A DNA stretch of 64,000 nucleotides, taken from contig CAZQHK010000012.1 of NCBI GenBank assembly GCA_964593455.1, positions 47,453-111,452 on the forward strand, given 5' to 3'. Every line of letters starts with the position of its first letter. Position 1 is the stretch's first letter. The notes under the pieces were generated by a model that was not told the DNA's origin, searched no databases, and saw only the letters and a list, made by a program, of their open reading frames with translations. The DNA comes from CAZQHK01 sp964593455. GTDB taxonomy: Bacteria; Muiribacteriota; CAYSPT01. A program made the translations under genes and the position numbers. Below are positions 1-10,400 of this stretch, one piece after another.

Positions 1-827
1 AAATTGGTATTGGATTTGCTTTACTTACAACCAGTCATGAACATCGGAGCTCAAGCACGGTGTGCAGATTGGATGACAAGATAAGAAAGGGGAGTTGGAC
101 ATGGAGATCATAAGAATGTACTCAGATGGGAAAAAGCATTGCGCCAGGGAGGAAAATCGCGGTGACACATCCAGTAACCAGCAGCGGTTTTCGGTTACCA
201 TAGATCCAAGTTTCGTCCTTTTTCTTCTCCAAGGGTCATACGAGAATGCGTGAAATAAGGTTATCGATATGATCTTTATACGATTATTGAGTTTTATTTT
301 AGCCATTCTCAGACTGCCCATCGGACTTGCTGGATATTTCTGGTGCCGGTATCTGCCTGTCGGGTAATCTTTAATCACCTCTGCTTTTTTGCCGACAAAA
401 GAGTTGACATAAGCGTATTTGAGCATCTAAAGTTAGATTATAGAGGTGATGCTATATGAGCTGATTACCGAGGGCGGAAGTGCATCAGGCGAGAAACGGA
501 CGCTCATTGGCCGGGCCACACCGAACGCTCTTGAGAACGGGTACCGCGGCTTTTAAGTATAAGTTATTATTTATCCTTTTTATCTATTATCGTTACTATA
601 AGCATCCGTAAACAGGCACCCGCCAACCAGAGTTCAAGATGTTAACCAACTCGATGACGTGTGTTTTCCGATAGCCCCCAAGCCTCTTCTCTGGCATTCG
701 CTTCTTTTCCGGATATACCCCCGCTCTATCAGTTTACCTCGATAACGTTCTTAACCAGCGGGGTGTACCAGCACCTATCCCCGTCTATTCAGTGTTCTGC
801 AGGTAGATGATTGTAAGGAGGGATAGC
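1..827. other. Gene-poor window start
   Basis: I find no convincing long gene here. The stretch is AT-rich with frequent stops in all frames. The one open frame above 130 codons (minus, 25-426) has no ribosome site and low-complexity, basic/aromatic content, so I do not call it. A 50-codon frame with a good ribosome site is listed separately at 101-253. No tRNA or rRNA signature was recognised. Confidence 0.5.
101..253 (+). CDS. Possible small hypothetical protein (50 aa)
   Basis: This is an open frame of 50 codons starting at ATG 101. The purine-rich sequence AAAGGGGAG ends seven bases upstream, a credible Shine-Dalgarno site. The product is polar at the N terminus (MEIIRMYSDGKKHCAREENR) and ends with a short hydrophobic stretch (FVLFLLQG). 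It shows no domain I recognise. It could be a genuine small protein, the decayed start of a longer gene, or chance. The ribosome site is the only positive evidence. Confidence 0.28.
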   Translation: MEIIRMYSDGKKHCAREENRGDTSSNQQRFSVTIDPSFVLFLLQGSYENA

Positions 828-2531
828 ATGTATCCGGTCGAATGGGAAGATTCAGTAGGACAGTCGCAGTCCGAACCGATTTTTGATAGAATCATAAGGT
901 TTTTCATGGCCACTAATTGCCTCTATTTCCTGAGCGCGTTTTTCCTGCTTCTTGGTGCGTACTTGATGATTAATTCGGATATTCTCAGTCAGAATCTCGA
1001 TACCAGAGCATATCAGGTGTATTCCATAATCCAGGGATATGAAATTATCCTGATCGTCATATTCCTGCTGGTCGTGCGAAAACTGGGTGTACCTGAAGAC
1101 GGCCTGGTTTTGGCCGGTATAGAAATACTGCTCTTTTTAGACCCGTTGTTTTTCAATAACGTTTTCTACACTGTCAACATTCCTACCGGCCTGTCCTTCG
1201 GGTTTACCAGTCTTTTTCTTCTCCTGGTCAAGTTTCTGATCGTGTTCCAGGTTGGACGACTGCCGATGATTCCGAGGCTCAACGGTGCCCTGTTCCTGAC
1301 GGCTGGTTTCATCTATTTTTACCCCATAGCCCTTGATACGGGGTTGGTGGGAGAATTTGACAGGATGGCGTTCTACCTGTTGAGCTGGATGCCGTTATTC
1401 GTCGCTCTGGCTCTTCCTGAGGCGGGAGATGTTTCAGACTCGGCCGGATCCGAGTCGCCGTTTACAGCAGAACAACGGCAAAACTTCTTCCTTGGCGTTT
1501 CGCTTATACTGATGTACATCGTCATTTCGCATTTCTTCTGGACGAGGGGTATTTTTGAACAGACGGTGAAATCACTGCACTTGTCGCCGCTCTTCCTGAC
1601 GGCTTGTATTCTGATGTTAAAGTTAAAACCCGATTGGCTTTACTCCAGTTGGGGCCGCCTCTTCATCTGGGGCGCTTCTCTCGGGGCGGTCTTGTTTTCA
1701 TTCACGAAAGAAGCTATCGATTTCAGCATCGGTTACGGTCCGGTCGAGTTTTCATGTTTAAGTGTGGTCCTGCTGGCGGCAATATATCTCCACTATTATG
1801 TCTGGAAACGGACGCAGGAAAACAGCCATGTGGCTGCCGGCCTTGTTCTCACCACGCTGTTCCTGTCAGGTGCTTTCCCGTCATCCATCGCTTCCAACCT
1901 CATGTCTCTGTACGCTCCTCCGTTCGTGTTTCTCACCCTGGTTATTTCTGGGTTGGCCTGGTACAAAAAGAGCCCGGTCCTGACATTTGTAGCCGGAGTT
2001 TTCTTGATACTTTCCGTGTTCGGCGGCTTCAAATTGTTCCGGTATGAATATGGCCTGTTCATGCTGGTGCACGTCATGGTGTACTGGATGATCGCTCTGC
2101 TGAGTATGTTCAAATACGATAAGGATTATCTGTTAAGATCAATGCTGCTGCTCGGCCTCATATCGCACACCCTGCTGAAGTCCGGCGGTTTTGAGGTACA
2201 TACACTCTATTCGGCGTATTTCTGGTGCCTGGCACTTGGATTCTTTGCCTGGAGTTGCTACTTCTCGATCCCAACCTACTTCGTGATTTCAATAGGAGCC
2301 ATGGCCACCCGGTTGAGTATGCTGCATAAAGGCAAAATCATTACCTGGGTGAAATTTGTCCCCAAGGGGATCAATTCGGGAGTATTCATGATAATCCTCT
2401 CATTCGTCGTGCTCGCCATGGGCTACATGGTGAGTGCCAAGAAGAGTATGATGCGACGTGATTCCGGTCCGCCGAATCTACCGGGAGGCGGATTAGACCC
2501 TTTAACGGCGACCGCTACTGATCTCGAGTGA
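828..2531 (+). CDS. Polytopic membrane protein of unknown function
   Basis: The 567-residue product is almost wholly hydrophobic, with roughly 13-14 predicted transmembrane segments from residue 25 onward (for example FLSAFFLLLGAYLMI near the start and MIILSFVVLAMGYMV near the end). The tail is short, polar and rich in Gly/Pro. I recognise no catalytic motif or transporter signature. The ATG at 828 is preferred over an in-frame ATG at 807 because AAGGAGG (815-821) sits six bases before it. The gene stands alone, with a hairpin terminator just downstream. Function unknown; a membrane enzyme or transporter with a novel fold are both possible. Confidence 0.85.
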   Translation: MYPVEWEDSVGQSQSEPIFDRIIRFFMATNCLYFLSAFFLLLGAYLMINSDILSQNLDTRAYQVYSIIQGYEIILIVIFLLVVRKLGVPEDGLVLAGIEILLFLDPLFFNNVFYTVNIPTGLSFGFTSLFLLLVKFLIVFQVGRLPMIPRLNGALFLTAGFIYFYPIALDTGLVGEFDRMAFYLLSWMPLFVALALPEAGDVSDSAGSESPFTAEQRQNFFLGVSLILMYIVISHFFWTRGIFEQTVKSLHLSPLFLTACILMLKLKPDWLYSSWGRLFIWGASLGAVLFSFTKEAIDFSIGYGPVEFSCLSVVLLAAIYLHYYVWKRTQENSHVAAGLVLTTLFLSGAFPSSIASNLMSLYAPPFVFLTLVISGLAWYKKSPVLTFVAGVFLILSVFGGFKLFRYEYGLFMLVHVMVYWMIALLSMFKYDKDYLLRSMLLLGLISHTLLKSGGFEVHTLYSAYFWCLALGFFAWSCYFSIPTYFVISIGAMATRLSMLHKGKIITWVKFVPKGINSGVFMIILSFVVLAMGYMVSAKKSMMRRDSGPPNLPGGGLDPLTATATDLE

Positions 2532-2545
2532 GATCTGACGGATTC

Positions 2546-2578
2546 GGAGAGCCCGCGTCAAACGTGGGCTCTCCGTTT
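2546..2578 (+). terminator. Intrinsic-type terminator hairpin
   Basis: A 12-bp stem (GGAGAGCCCGCG with CGTGGGCTCTCC, one G-T pair) closes a five-base loop 14 bases after the stop codon of the membrane protein. It is followed by GTTT and a pyrimidine-rich run. The T-tract is short, so termination may be partial. Confidence 0.65.
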
Positions 2579-2644
2579 CCGTTCGTCTGTTTGCCCACCA
2601 CAAAGTCTTTCCCTTGATTACATCCTCCTCCCGCCCCTTTCTAC

Positions 2645-2744
2645 NNNNNNNNNNNNNNNNNNNNNNNNNNNNNNNNNNNNNNNNNNNNNNNNNNNNNNNN
2701 NNNNNNNNNNNNNNNNNNNNNNNNNNNNNNNNNNNNNNNNNNNN
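2645..2744. other. Assembly gap (100 N)
   Basis: This run of 100 unknown bases is bordered by the same 11-mer, CCCCTTTCTAC, at 2634-2644 and 2745-2755. The duplicated ends suggest a scaffold join inside or beside an intergenic repeat (the right edge begins an 18-mer that recurs elsewhere in the window). The true gap size is unknown. The rest of the 2532-2862 intergenic region shows no gene. Confidence 0.9.
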
Positions 2745-2748
2745 CCCC

Positions 2749-2766
2749 TTTCTACGCTACTTGCTT
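2749..2766 (+). repeat. Dispersed intergenic 18-mer, copy 1
   Basis: TTTCTACGCTACTTGCTT occurs here, identically on the minus strand at 40593-40610, and with two mismatches each at 36959-36976 and 63939-63956. All four are intergenic. Confidence 0.6.
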
Positions 2767-2862
2767 TCCATCACAAACGCCTTTGAAACAATTTTAGCTT
2801 TTCTGCATAGGTAATGGTGAAACCTGAAAACACAAAATAAAAGGCGAAAGGAGTCAAGTTAA

Positions 2863-4590
2863 ATGGAACGTTTCAGATCTGTACCCCGTTTGGTGATAAT
2901 TCTTATCGTCTTCATAGTTCAAGCCTCCGGACTTGAGCCTCTGTCTGCAACCGGTTTGCTCGATGCTCTGAAAAACAGAATTAAGCCGAGAGAAACGGTA
3001 CCTTCCGGTTTGGAATTACCGGATTTCGATCAAACAACTAAATTGAAACCGTTAAACATTGCCGCGACCTCCTCCTCGAAATTTGTGGCCGTAGGCACGT
3101 CTCAGACCGAGGCAGGGATTAATTCTCTCATCCGCTATGGCAAGCTCATCACATCATGGATATACAGGTTCCTCCCGGCCATGGCGAGAAATGTATTTTC
3201 TAAACCACAATCTCAATGGAAGGAGTATCATCGGGCCAGGAGTCGAGGTGAGAAACTCGGCTTTTTACTCCCTCCACCGTTGATGCCGCCAGGGCTTTCT
3301 GATGAGGAATACGTTCGCTGGCTTTACCGACATCTCCTGGAACGGGAACCGGACGTCTTCGGGTTCAAGGTGCATGTGGGCAACCTGAAGCAGGGAACCC
3401 GCCGGGAGCTTATCTATCAGGCTTTCATCAACAGCCGGGAGTATAAAGCGCTGCAGAAGAAAAAGTCTCAACATCCGCCGAGTGTTGTCATTCCTCCCTC
3501 ATCGCTTTCCCATGCTGAGTATGTTCGCTGGCTTTACCGACATCTCCTGAACCGGGAACCGGACTCTTTCGGATTCAACCTGCACCTAACGAACTTGAAG
3601 CGAGGAACCAGCCGGGAGTTTATCTATAAAACCTTTATTGACAGCAACGAATATCTGGCGATTAATAAACTCCAGGAAGAGATAATACCACCGAATGACC
3701 GACTGCTGGTTAGTCTGCATGTTCAGGGTATGATGGACGGAGTAGTGGAGTTTCTCCGGGAAGCCAAACCGACGGTGATCAAAGTGTTCAACTGGGAGGA
3801 CGCCAAGCTGGTCAAACAGGTTTCTCCCACCACCCTGACGGTCATGCGTTGTTACGTTTCCAACCAGGACATGAGTCCAGGTGCCGCCCGGAAGTATGTC
3901 GAATCCATGAGAAATGATCTGACGAAGTACGCCCCTTACGTCGATTTCCTCGAAAGCTACAATGAGACCATTCCCAGCGCCAATCACGAGACTATCCGGA
4001 CCGCTGTCCGTTTCGACTGTGAATTCGCCGATGCCTTGGGCGCCACCGGCCTGCCTATAGCGCCCCTGCTCCTGACCGTTCCGGTGGGCAACCCGTTGGA
4101 CTCCGAAGTTGAGATGTTGTTGCCGGCGGTACGAAAAGCGGTTGAATATGGAGGGGCTCTCGGTTACCATGCCTACTGGCCTGCCAACCGTAATGAGTGT
4201 TATCTGGAGGACAGATGGGATTATTATGCCGGCCGGTGGCAGGTATGGGACCGGGTCTTTAGCCGCCACGGGCTCTATCCCTTGTATATCCTGGGCGAAG
4301 TGGGGGCGGTGGGAACCCCTGGCCGGCGGCCTGACGGCTATATTCCGTTGCTGCCCATGGACGGGTGGAAGTCGGATCAGTGTCTCGGTGGTGACTGGTT
4401 TCGGTTCCTGGACCAAATCCGTCGTTTTCAGGATCGGTTACGACAGTGGAACGGGGAGAACTTCGGGCGATGCCTGGGAGCCACTTTGTTCACCACCGGC
4501 CCGGATAAAACCGGTTGGCACTCATACCAGATCCGCAAACCAGAGATGGAAGACCTGCCCGGTCTTTCCACGCTTCTTGCTTACCGATAA
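2863..4590 (+). CDS. Secreted protein with two DUF4214-like repeats and a glycosidase-like domain
   Basis: The product has 575 residues. It begins with a hydrophobic signal segment (LVIILIVFIVQASG). Two near-identical 50-residue repeats start with EYVRWLYRHLL and continue REPD..GF..H..NLK.GT.RE.IY..FI.S.EY, at about residues 148-195 and 218-265. This pattern matches DUF4214, a helical domain found in surface and secreted proteins. From about residue 280 the sequence alternates hydrophobic strands with acidic ends (DFLESYNE, LGYHAYWP, YILGEVGAVG), as in TIM-barrel clan-A glycosidases, where E in ESYNE and E in LGEVG would be the candidate catalytic pair. AAAGGAG lies about ten bases before the ATG. 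The 3' end overlaps the convergent GH57 gene by ten bases. Substrate unknown; extracellular polysaccharide processing is an inference. Confidence 0.8.
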   Translation: MERFRSVPRLVIILIVFIVQASGLEPLSATGLLDALKNRIKPRETVPSGLELPDFDQTTKLKPLNIAATSSSKFVAVGTSQTEAGINSLIRYGKLITSWIYRFLPAMARNVFSKPQSQWKEYHRARSRGEKLGFLLPPPLMPPGLSDEEYVRWLYRHLLEREPDVFGFKVHVGNLKQGTRRELIYQAFINSREYKALQKKKSQHPPSVVIPPSSLSHAEYVRWLYRHLLNREPDSFGFNLHLTNLKRGTSREFIYKTFIDSNEYLAINKLQEEIIPPNDRLLVSLHVQGMMDGVVEFLREAKPTVIKVFNWEDAKLVKQVSPTTLTVMRCYVSNQDMSPGAARKYVESMRNDLTKYAPYVDFLESYNETIPSANHETIRTAVRFDCEFADALGATGLPIAPLLLTVPVGNPLDSEVEMLLPAVRKAVEYGGALGYHAYWPANRNECYLEDRWDYYAGRWQVWDRVFSRHGLYPLYILGEVGAVGTPGRRPDGYIPLLPMDGWKSDQCLGGDWFRFLDQIRRFQDRLRQWNGENFGRCLGATLFTTGPDKTGWHSYQIRKPEMEDLPGLSTLLAYR

Positions 4591-7259
4591 ACAGACGTGT
4601 CGAATCCGAACATGTCCGCCAAGGTTTCAACTAGAGACCGGACTTTTGAGCTGTTCCGATGCTCAGGCGGAATCTCGTCTCCGATGGGCTCTATACCCGA
4701 GGATGTGCGGATATTTTCAGGGGCGAACAGTTGCATGAAAAGTCTGAAAATCCTTGTTTCAGTATAATACCGGTAGGTTTTTGGTCCGGCTTCAAGGGCG
4801 AATTCCACCAGTTTCTTGAGGAAACTCAGGGTTGAATCAGATGGATTCTGGAGTGCTTCAGTCAAGGTCCCGAGCACAAGTTTTCGCATGGTCTTTTCTG
4901 CCAGCGACCAGTTGACGGAGATATCCAGTTCATGCACGGAGACAGCTCTTCGGCGAATCATTTCCAGGCGACCGAGGTCTTTGGTGGAGGACAGTTTTTC
5001 AAGTTCGAAGTACAATTCCCGGCCCAGTGCGAGCTCGGCTTCCTGCTTGAGATGATCGGGAATCGGAAGTCCCAGGTCATGGAAACCTTCAAGAATCGGC
5101 ATGTAATACGTCAGTAAGAGGGCATAGACTCCCCGTAGTTGTTCCAGGCGCTCCTGGAGCAGAGATTGATAGATTCGGTGTTTCTCTTCGATGAACAGGT
5201 CATTCAATGTGTATGAGCGATCGCCGAACAACGGCCGCCAGGCTTCCACCATTCCGTTTGTGAGTAGATTGTCGCCTTTAAGATTTTCCAATCGGGTGAC
5301 CAGGTCGCTGAACTCCTCGTTGCTTTTATAAGGTTTGACATAAGACCGGAACGAGTTATCAGGAAGCTCCACCACCAGGTTGAGAAAATCGCTTTCCTCG
5401 GTGGTTATCCCGGATAGAATGCGCACGTGTCCGGCGTGAGTCCTCAAACCGGCTGCTTCCGGCCGGGCCGCTTCCACTGTCTGGATGGTGAAATGGTAGA
5501 TTGATTTGTCCGGGTCCTCGCTGGAGAGCAAGGTCCGGATTCCATGTTGGCTGATGATCCGCTGACGGGATACTACCGCCGGTCTCACCTGCTTCTCATA
5601 AAGGTCAGTGCCGTTCTCGTACTGTTCCGCGTTGACGGGTGCTTTTTCAAGTTTTTCGACGAAAGCCGGTTCCAGGTCTCGCTTGGTAAGCTGTTTAACA
5701 ATTTCCATCGCCCGAGCGGCATACTGGAGGTTTTGCACTGTTTCAATTCCTGAAATATCACAGAAAAACCAGGCACAACTGGTGTACATAAGCATCCCGT
5801 GACGGGTCATCTCCATGATCCTCAGCGCTTCCACCTGGGTGGCCGTGGAAAACGGTTCATTGAGATGACGTTTTAAAAACCACCGTGTGTTTTCAGGCGA
5901 CCGGTCAAGTACCACTTTGATGTACTCGTTTCTGGCTGCCCACGGATCTTTGAAAAGCTTTTTCCCCCGCGTTTCGAGAATTTCGTAGATCTCCCGGCGA
6001 AGCCAGTCGAGCGTTTCTCTAAGCGGCTGCCGCCAGCGTTGATGCCAGCCGGGTTCTCCTCCGGTAGAGCACCCGCAGTCCCTGGTCCACCGGCCAACGC
6101 CGTGAGCGCAACTCCAACTCGTGCCTTCACCGTCAGGTCCCGGTTTGAGCCGTACCTCCCAGGTAGGAGGATGTTGAGCCAGGTAAGATGAATAGTTGGT
6201 GACTTCTACTCCTCGTTCGGGTAACGCGTATTTCAGAGTGTATGCCAGGGTCATATCCGCAAATGGTTTATGGTGTCCGTACGATTCGCCATCGGTGGCC
6301 ACATGTACGATTTGAGGCCAATCGGGTTCTGGATCGAAGCAGCTCGTTATTCGGTCCGTAAAGCTGTGTGAGTCGGTCAGCAAGTCTCCGAAAGCGATAT
6401 TCTGAGCCAGGCCGCCGTCATAGAAAAAAACGTCGATGTGCGGCGCCGTGCCCCACCTATCGGAAGACCGTATATCGTTTGAATCATTTTCCAGATAAAG
6501 CCGGTATGGACGTCTGGGCTCGATGTTTCCCATGGAGACATCGAACCACTCCTCTTCCCCCCGGGGCCGAACTTCTAGAGCTTGTCCCGGAGCCAGGATA
6601 ATGTACTGCAAGCCGTGTGCTATCAAGGCTTCGACGGTAGTCTGATCGACGGCTGTTTCCGGCAGCCACAGTGATTCCGGTTCCCGCTCAAACCGGTGCT
6701 TGAAATCTTCTTTTCCCCAGATGATCTGGGTTTTTAGATCCTGCGGTGAAGCCAGGGGAAGAATCATGTGGTTATAAGCCTGGGCCATGGCGCTCCCAAA
6801 TCCACCGTGAATCGTTTGGCTCATGGCATCGGCTGATATGATCCACTGGTATACGGTCGGCAGATTGGTCTGCATCCAGGAAAGCAATGTCGGCCCGAAA
6901 TTGAAGTTCATAAACGCGTAGTTGTTTACCAGGTCAACCGTTTTGCCGCTGGGCGCTGACACCCGTGCCGAACTGTTGGGGATGTAGCACTCGAAAGCAA
7001 TCCGTTCGTTCCAATCGTGGTAAGGATGGGCGCTTTGCTGCCGCTCGACTGATTCAGTCCAGGGATTTTCGCGGGGTGGTTGATAGAAATGTCCGTGAAC
7101 TACGACATAATGTTTAAACGGTTTACCGGTTGTAACTTCTGAATCACTTTGCACCGCCGCAGGCTCTTCGTCCGTGGAAGGACTGCTAAGATCGGCAGAA
7201 TTTTCAGGAAGCTCTTCACTGTTGTCTCTAGTTTTCGTGGGAGAGATTGGGTTGATCAT
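4581..7259 (-). CDS. Glycoside hydrolase family 57 protein with DUF3536 C-terminal region
   Basis: The product has 892 residues. After a disordered acidic N terminus of about 48 residues comes the GH57 region: HGHFYQPPREN, the nucleophile-type motif WLPETAVD (Glu near 201), and VATDGESYGHH with the Asp expected to be the acid/base. The second half is helical and matches the DUF3536 extension that accompanies a GH57 subgroup. GH57 enzymes act on alpha-glucans (amylase, branching, 4-alpha-glucanotransferase), so a role in glycogen or maltodextrin turnover is likely; the exact activity is not visible. There is no signal peptide, so it is cytoplasmic. The promoter at 7268-7295 puts the transcript start within a base or two of the ATG, so translation may be leaderless. 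Confidence 0.9.
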   Translation of the reverse strand: MINPISPTKTRDNSEELPENSADLSSPSTDEEPAAVQSDSEVTTGKPFKHYVVVHGHFYQPPRENPWTESVERQQSAHPYHDWNERIAFECYIPNSSARVSAPSGKTVDLVNNYAFMNFNFGPTLLSWMQTNLPTVYQWIISADAMSQTIHGGFGSAMAQAYNHMILPLASPQDLKTQIIWGKEDFKHRFEREPESLWLPETAVDQTTVEALIAHGLQYIILAPGQALEVRPRGEEEWFDVSMGNIEPRRPYRLYLENDSNDIRSSDRWGTAPHIDVFFYDGGLAQNIAFGDLLTDSHSFTDRITSCFDPEPDWPQIVHVATDGESYGHHKPFADMTLAYTLKYALPERGVEVTNYSSYLAQHPPTWEVRLKPGPDGEGTSWSCAHGVGRWTRDCGCSTGGEPGWHQRWRQPLRETLDWLRREIYEILETRGKKLFKDPWAARNEYIKVVLDRSPENTRWFLKRHLNEPFSTATQVEALRIMEMTRHGMLMYTSCAWFFCDISGIETVQNLQYAARAMEIVKQLTKRDLEPAFVEKLEKAPVNAEQYENGTDLYEKQVRPAVVSRQRIISQHGIRTLLSSEDPDKSIYHFTIQTVEAARPEAAGLRTHAGHVRILSGITTEESDFLNLVVELPDNSFRSYVKPYKSNEEFSDLVTRLENLKGDNLLTNGMVEAWRPLFGDRSYTLNDLFIEEKHRIYQSLLQERLEQLRGVYALLLTYYMPILEGFHDLGLPIPDHLKQEAELALGRELYFELEKLSSTKDLGRLEMIRRRAVSVHELDISVNWSLAEKTMRKLVLGTLTEALQNPSDSTLSFLKKLVEFALEAGPKTYRYYTETRIFRLFMQLFAPENIRTSSGIEPIGDEIPPEHRNSSKVRSLVETLADMFGFDTSVYR

Positions 7260-7267
7260 AACCCCAC

Positions 7268-7295
7268 ACTATAGCACATTTCGGGGGAAAGTCAA
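7268..7295 (-). promoter_or_regulatory. Sigma70-type promoter for the GH57 gene
   Basis: Read on the minus strand: TTGACT (7295-7290), 16-bp spacer, TATAGT (7273-7268). The -10 box ends eight bases before the ATG, so the expected start site is at or next to the initiation codon. Confidence 0.65.
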
Positions 7296-7328
7296 TGTCC
7301 GGATAGGGTCCACCTCCAATGTAAAAAC

Positions 7329-7357
7329 TTGACACTTATGTAAACGCGCATTATAAT
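7329..7357 (+). promoter_or_regulatory. Consensus sigma70 promoter for the metallopeptidase gene
   Basis: TTGACA (7329-7334) and TATAAT (7352-7357) are separated by exactly 17 bp, a perfect consensus match. The expected start near 7364 leaves a leader of about 130 bases. The leader contains a repeated GAGTAC/AAGTACGAG stretch (7450-7473) of unknown role. The GH57 and metallopeptidase promoters are divergent, with their -35 boxes about 34 bp apart. Confidence 0.85.
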
Positions 7358-7495
7358 TGAGTACTTAAATAGTCTGGCTCTAGCTATAATAGTGCCATGC
7401 ATATTGCAGCACCGAAATGTGAACATAGGAAAATTGGATACGTGTAATTGAGTACGAGTATTAAGTACGAGAGTAAGGAAGGAGTTGGAGTAAGG

Positions 7496-10400
7496 ATGGG
7501 TTGGAAAAAAATTGAAAAGGGCGTGCTGGTAGCGTTACTGACGCTTGGAGTTTTGTGTGTGAGCCTGGCTTCCACCGAGGCGGCACCTCCCGTAAAGAGC
7601 TATAATGGCGCTCCGTTTATGAGCTATGAGGACCTCTCCAAGGGAGAATACTGGCTTGACGGAACATGTCTGTTTGATAGTATGGTTCAAGAGTATATCG
7701 AACGTTACCCGTTTGAGCCGCTCAGTGACGAGGAGCTCAGGTTGAAGGGCAAACTCGGTCGTTCCGGCGAGGTTATGCCTGACCGTCTCGGCCAGGAAGA
7801 AACCTTCGGCGCGATTGCCATAACGCCACAGGGCAACCAGTTTGTGGAGGTCGTGGCCTCCTTGAGATATATCGCGAAAAATGCCTATCTTTACGTGGAG
7901 AACGGGCAGGAAATAGATGACGAGACGCTGGACAAAATCGCGAAACAGTTTGATGACGTGATCTATGACCGTGATACCGCTGCTTTTGGCTCCGAGAGGA
8001 AACCGGGTATCGACAGCGATCCGCGCATCACGCTCCTGATGACGGATATTCAGGACGGTTGGGAGCCGGGTAAGGGCTATATCGGCGGTTATTATTTCCC
8101 GCTGAACGAGTACTCCAAACGGATTTTCCCGCAGAGCAATGAGCGGGAAATGCTCTACTTGGACACCTACCCGTCCGATCCCACCAGCCCCTTCTACCTG
8201 GGAGTGGTGGCCCACGAGTTTCAGCACATGATTCACGCCAACCACGACGCCCGTGAGACCAAGTGGCTCAACGAGGGAATGAGCCAGCTGGCGTTCTATA
8301 TTTGCGGTTACGGGCATCCGAGCCAGGTGCTGGCCTTTATCAGAAACTCCGATGAGCGGCTCGACCACTACGCCCAAAGCGTTATCGATTATGGGTCGGT
8401 CTACCTTTACTTCTACTATTTGTATACCAAGTACTGCCCGACACCTGAGATAAAGCAACAGTTTACCCGGGGACTGGTTGACAGCAAGCTCAAGAGTATT
8501 GACAGCGTGAACGAAGCTCTCCAGAAAATAGGAGTAGAAAAAAACTTCGATCAGATCTTTGACGATTGGGCAGTGGCTAACATCATCAACCGGCCGGACC
8601 TCGGCGGCGGTCTCTACGGGTATGATGAGACCCTGGGAATGAACCTGTATCACACGGAAAACTTCGCCACCTTCCCGGTGAATAAAGAGAAGCAAACGGT
8701 AGAAATGTATGCAGCCGATTACATCCGCTGCTCGCCTGATATCGGCTGGGTGCCGGTCCGTCCCATCTCGCTTGACAAGGTAACCATCTACGCCGACAGT
8801 CAGGCCACCGTCAACTGGGGTATCGACGGCTGGCAGGTTCCACCCGACAGCATCTATCCTGCAGGCACAGTAGTTTCATCCGAGGGAGTAGAGTCTCCCA
8901 TGCAGGGTCCTGACGGCGCCGGACAATTTTCTTTGGAAATCCCGCCGGTCAAGAAATCCGGGCAAAAGGTTGATGTCATCAATTTCCGCCTGCACTTCGC
9001 CGACGGCACGTTTGGAGCGGAGAAAGCCATCGATATCATCGGTTACGACCTCAAACAGCAACCGGCCAAGACCGGACGGTTGGTGTTCGATTTCCAGGGT
9101 GAGAAAAAGGGTATGTTTGGCGGCGAGAAAAAGTACCGGGTTCTGGTTATCAAACGCAGCGGCGAAGACTACGAGATCGATGCCGTGGAGATTGACGCCA
9201 AGAATCACGGTACATATGCCGTTGACGGGTATGGAACGGTTTACGACGAAGTCATCTTCGCGCCCATCGCACTCACCAAGAAGATCCAAAAATACGACTA
9301 CAGCATTACGCTCGAAGCCTCGAAAGGCAGCGCCAATAATTATCTCACGCTGCTTAAAAAGATCCAGAAATCAATGGATTCGGCCAAAGAGCTCGGCACG
9401 GGTGACGCAGCCGTGGCAGCCATGGAGCGGGCGCTCGAACGTGCCCGTGAAGCAACCAGAGCCCTGGTTGACCAGGCGGCAACTGCAATTGACCGCCGTG
9501 ACTACGAAGCGGTCAATAACCTGGTTGCGCAGGTTAAATCTTCCGGACTGAGGCCTGATTTCACCCGGCCTGTTCTCCGCCAGATTTCTGAGAAACTGAC
9601 TAATCACCTGCTCGGCACTCCTCCGGTTTCCTTGGAAGCCGGCCAGGCGATAGATGCCTTGAAAGAAGCACTGGGCAGCCTTGGCGATTCAAGTGATGCA
9701 AGCAGTCCGCGTATTCCCGGCAACCGTCAGATCGAGTCAGCCGCCCGTTCGGGGCTGATGCTTCAACAGGGAAAATCAGAGCAAGTTCGCAGCGATGATG
9801 AAGATGACGCGCATACCAACTGGGGGTACCTGACCTTCAAGCTCGGTGAGAACCTGCATGCCCTCACTCATCTCAAGATCGATCCCGGCATGTTCGAGGG
9901 CGAGCTTATGAACATGTACAAACTCCTGGAAGTATCCCTGGGCCTGCCGCATATCAATTTTCCCGACGGTCTTGGTATAGTTGATTATGATACCTCAGCG
10001 GCTGACGAGCTCATGGAATATTGGCAGTCCGGGAGTGGCAATGATCAAGACAAAATGGCTTTGTGGCGGCTCTATACGGCTACCTGGATGCTTGAGAATG
10101 TTTACAATATCAGCCTGACCATGGCCGAGGATTGTTCTCTATCGGTTTACAAGATGGTGGAATTAGTGCTCAACGCGCAAAACATCACCAATCAGATACT
10201 GTCGGGGCTGCAAGACGTACCGATCATCGGCAGCGTGGCCAAGAAAGTCAAATACCGTATAACGGCAAAACTTGTCCAGGTTCTGCGGCGGACCGCCCAG
10301 TTTGCTTCGACCCGGATTAAAGCTCCTTACGGCCCGATGCTGCCCATGGCGACACAGGCTATCACGGGAATCTACCTGTGGTGGAACAAAATTGATCTGG

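Noticed and set aside
25..426. 133-codon minus-strand open frame
   Set aside because: No ribosome site, unusual composition rich in Ser/Arg/Cys, and it overlaps a better-signalled small frame on the other strand.
3586..4416. 276-codon minus-strand frame inside the DUF4214/glycosidase gene
   Set aside because: Antisense shadow of a gene with clear domains; no start signal or recognisable motif.
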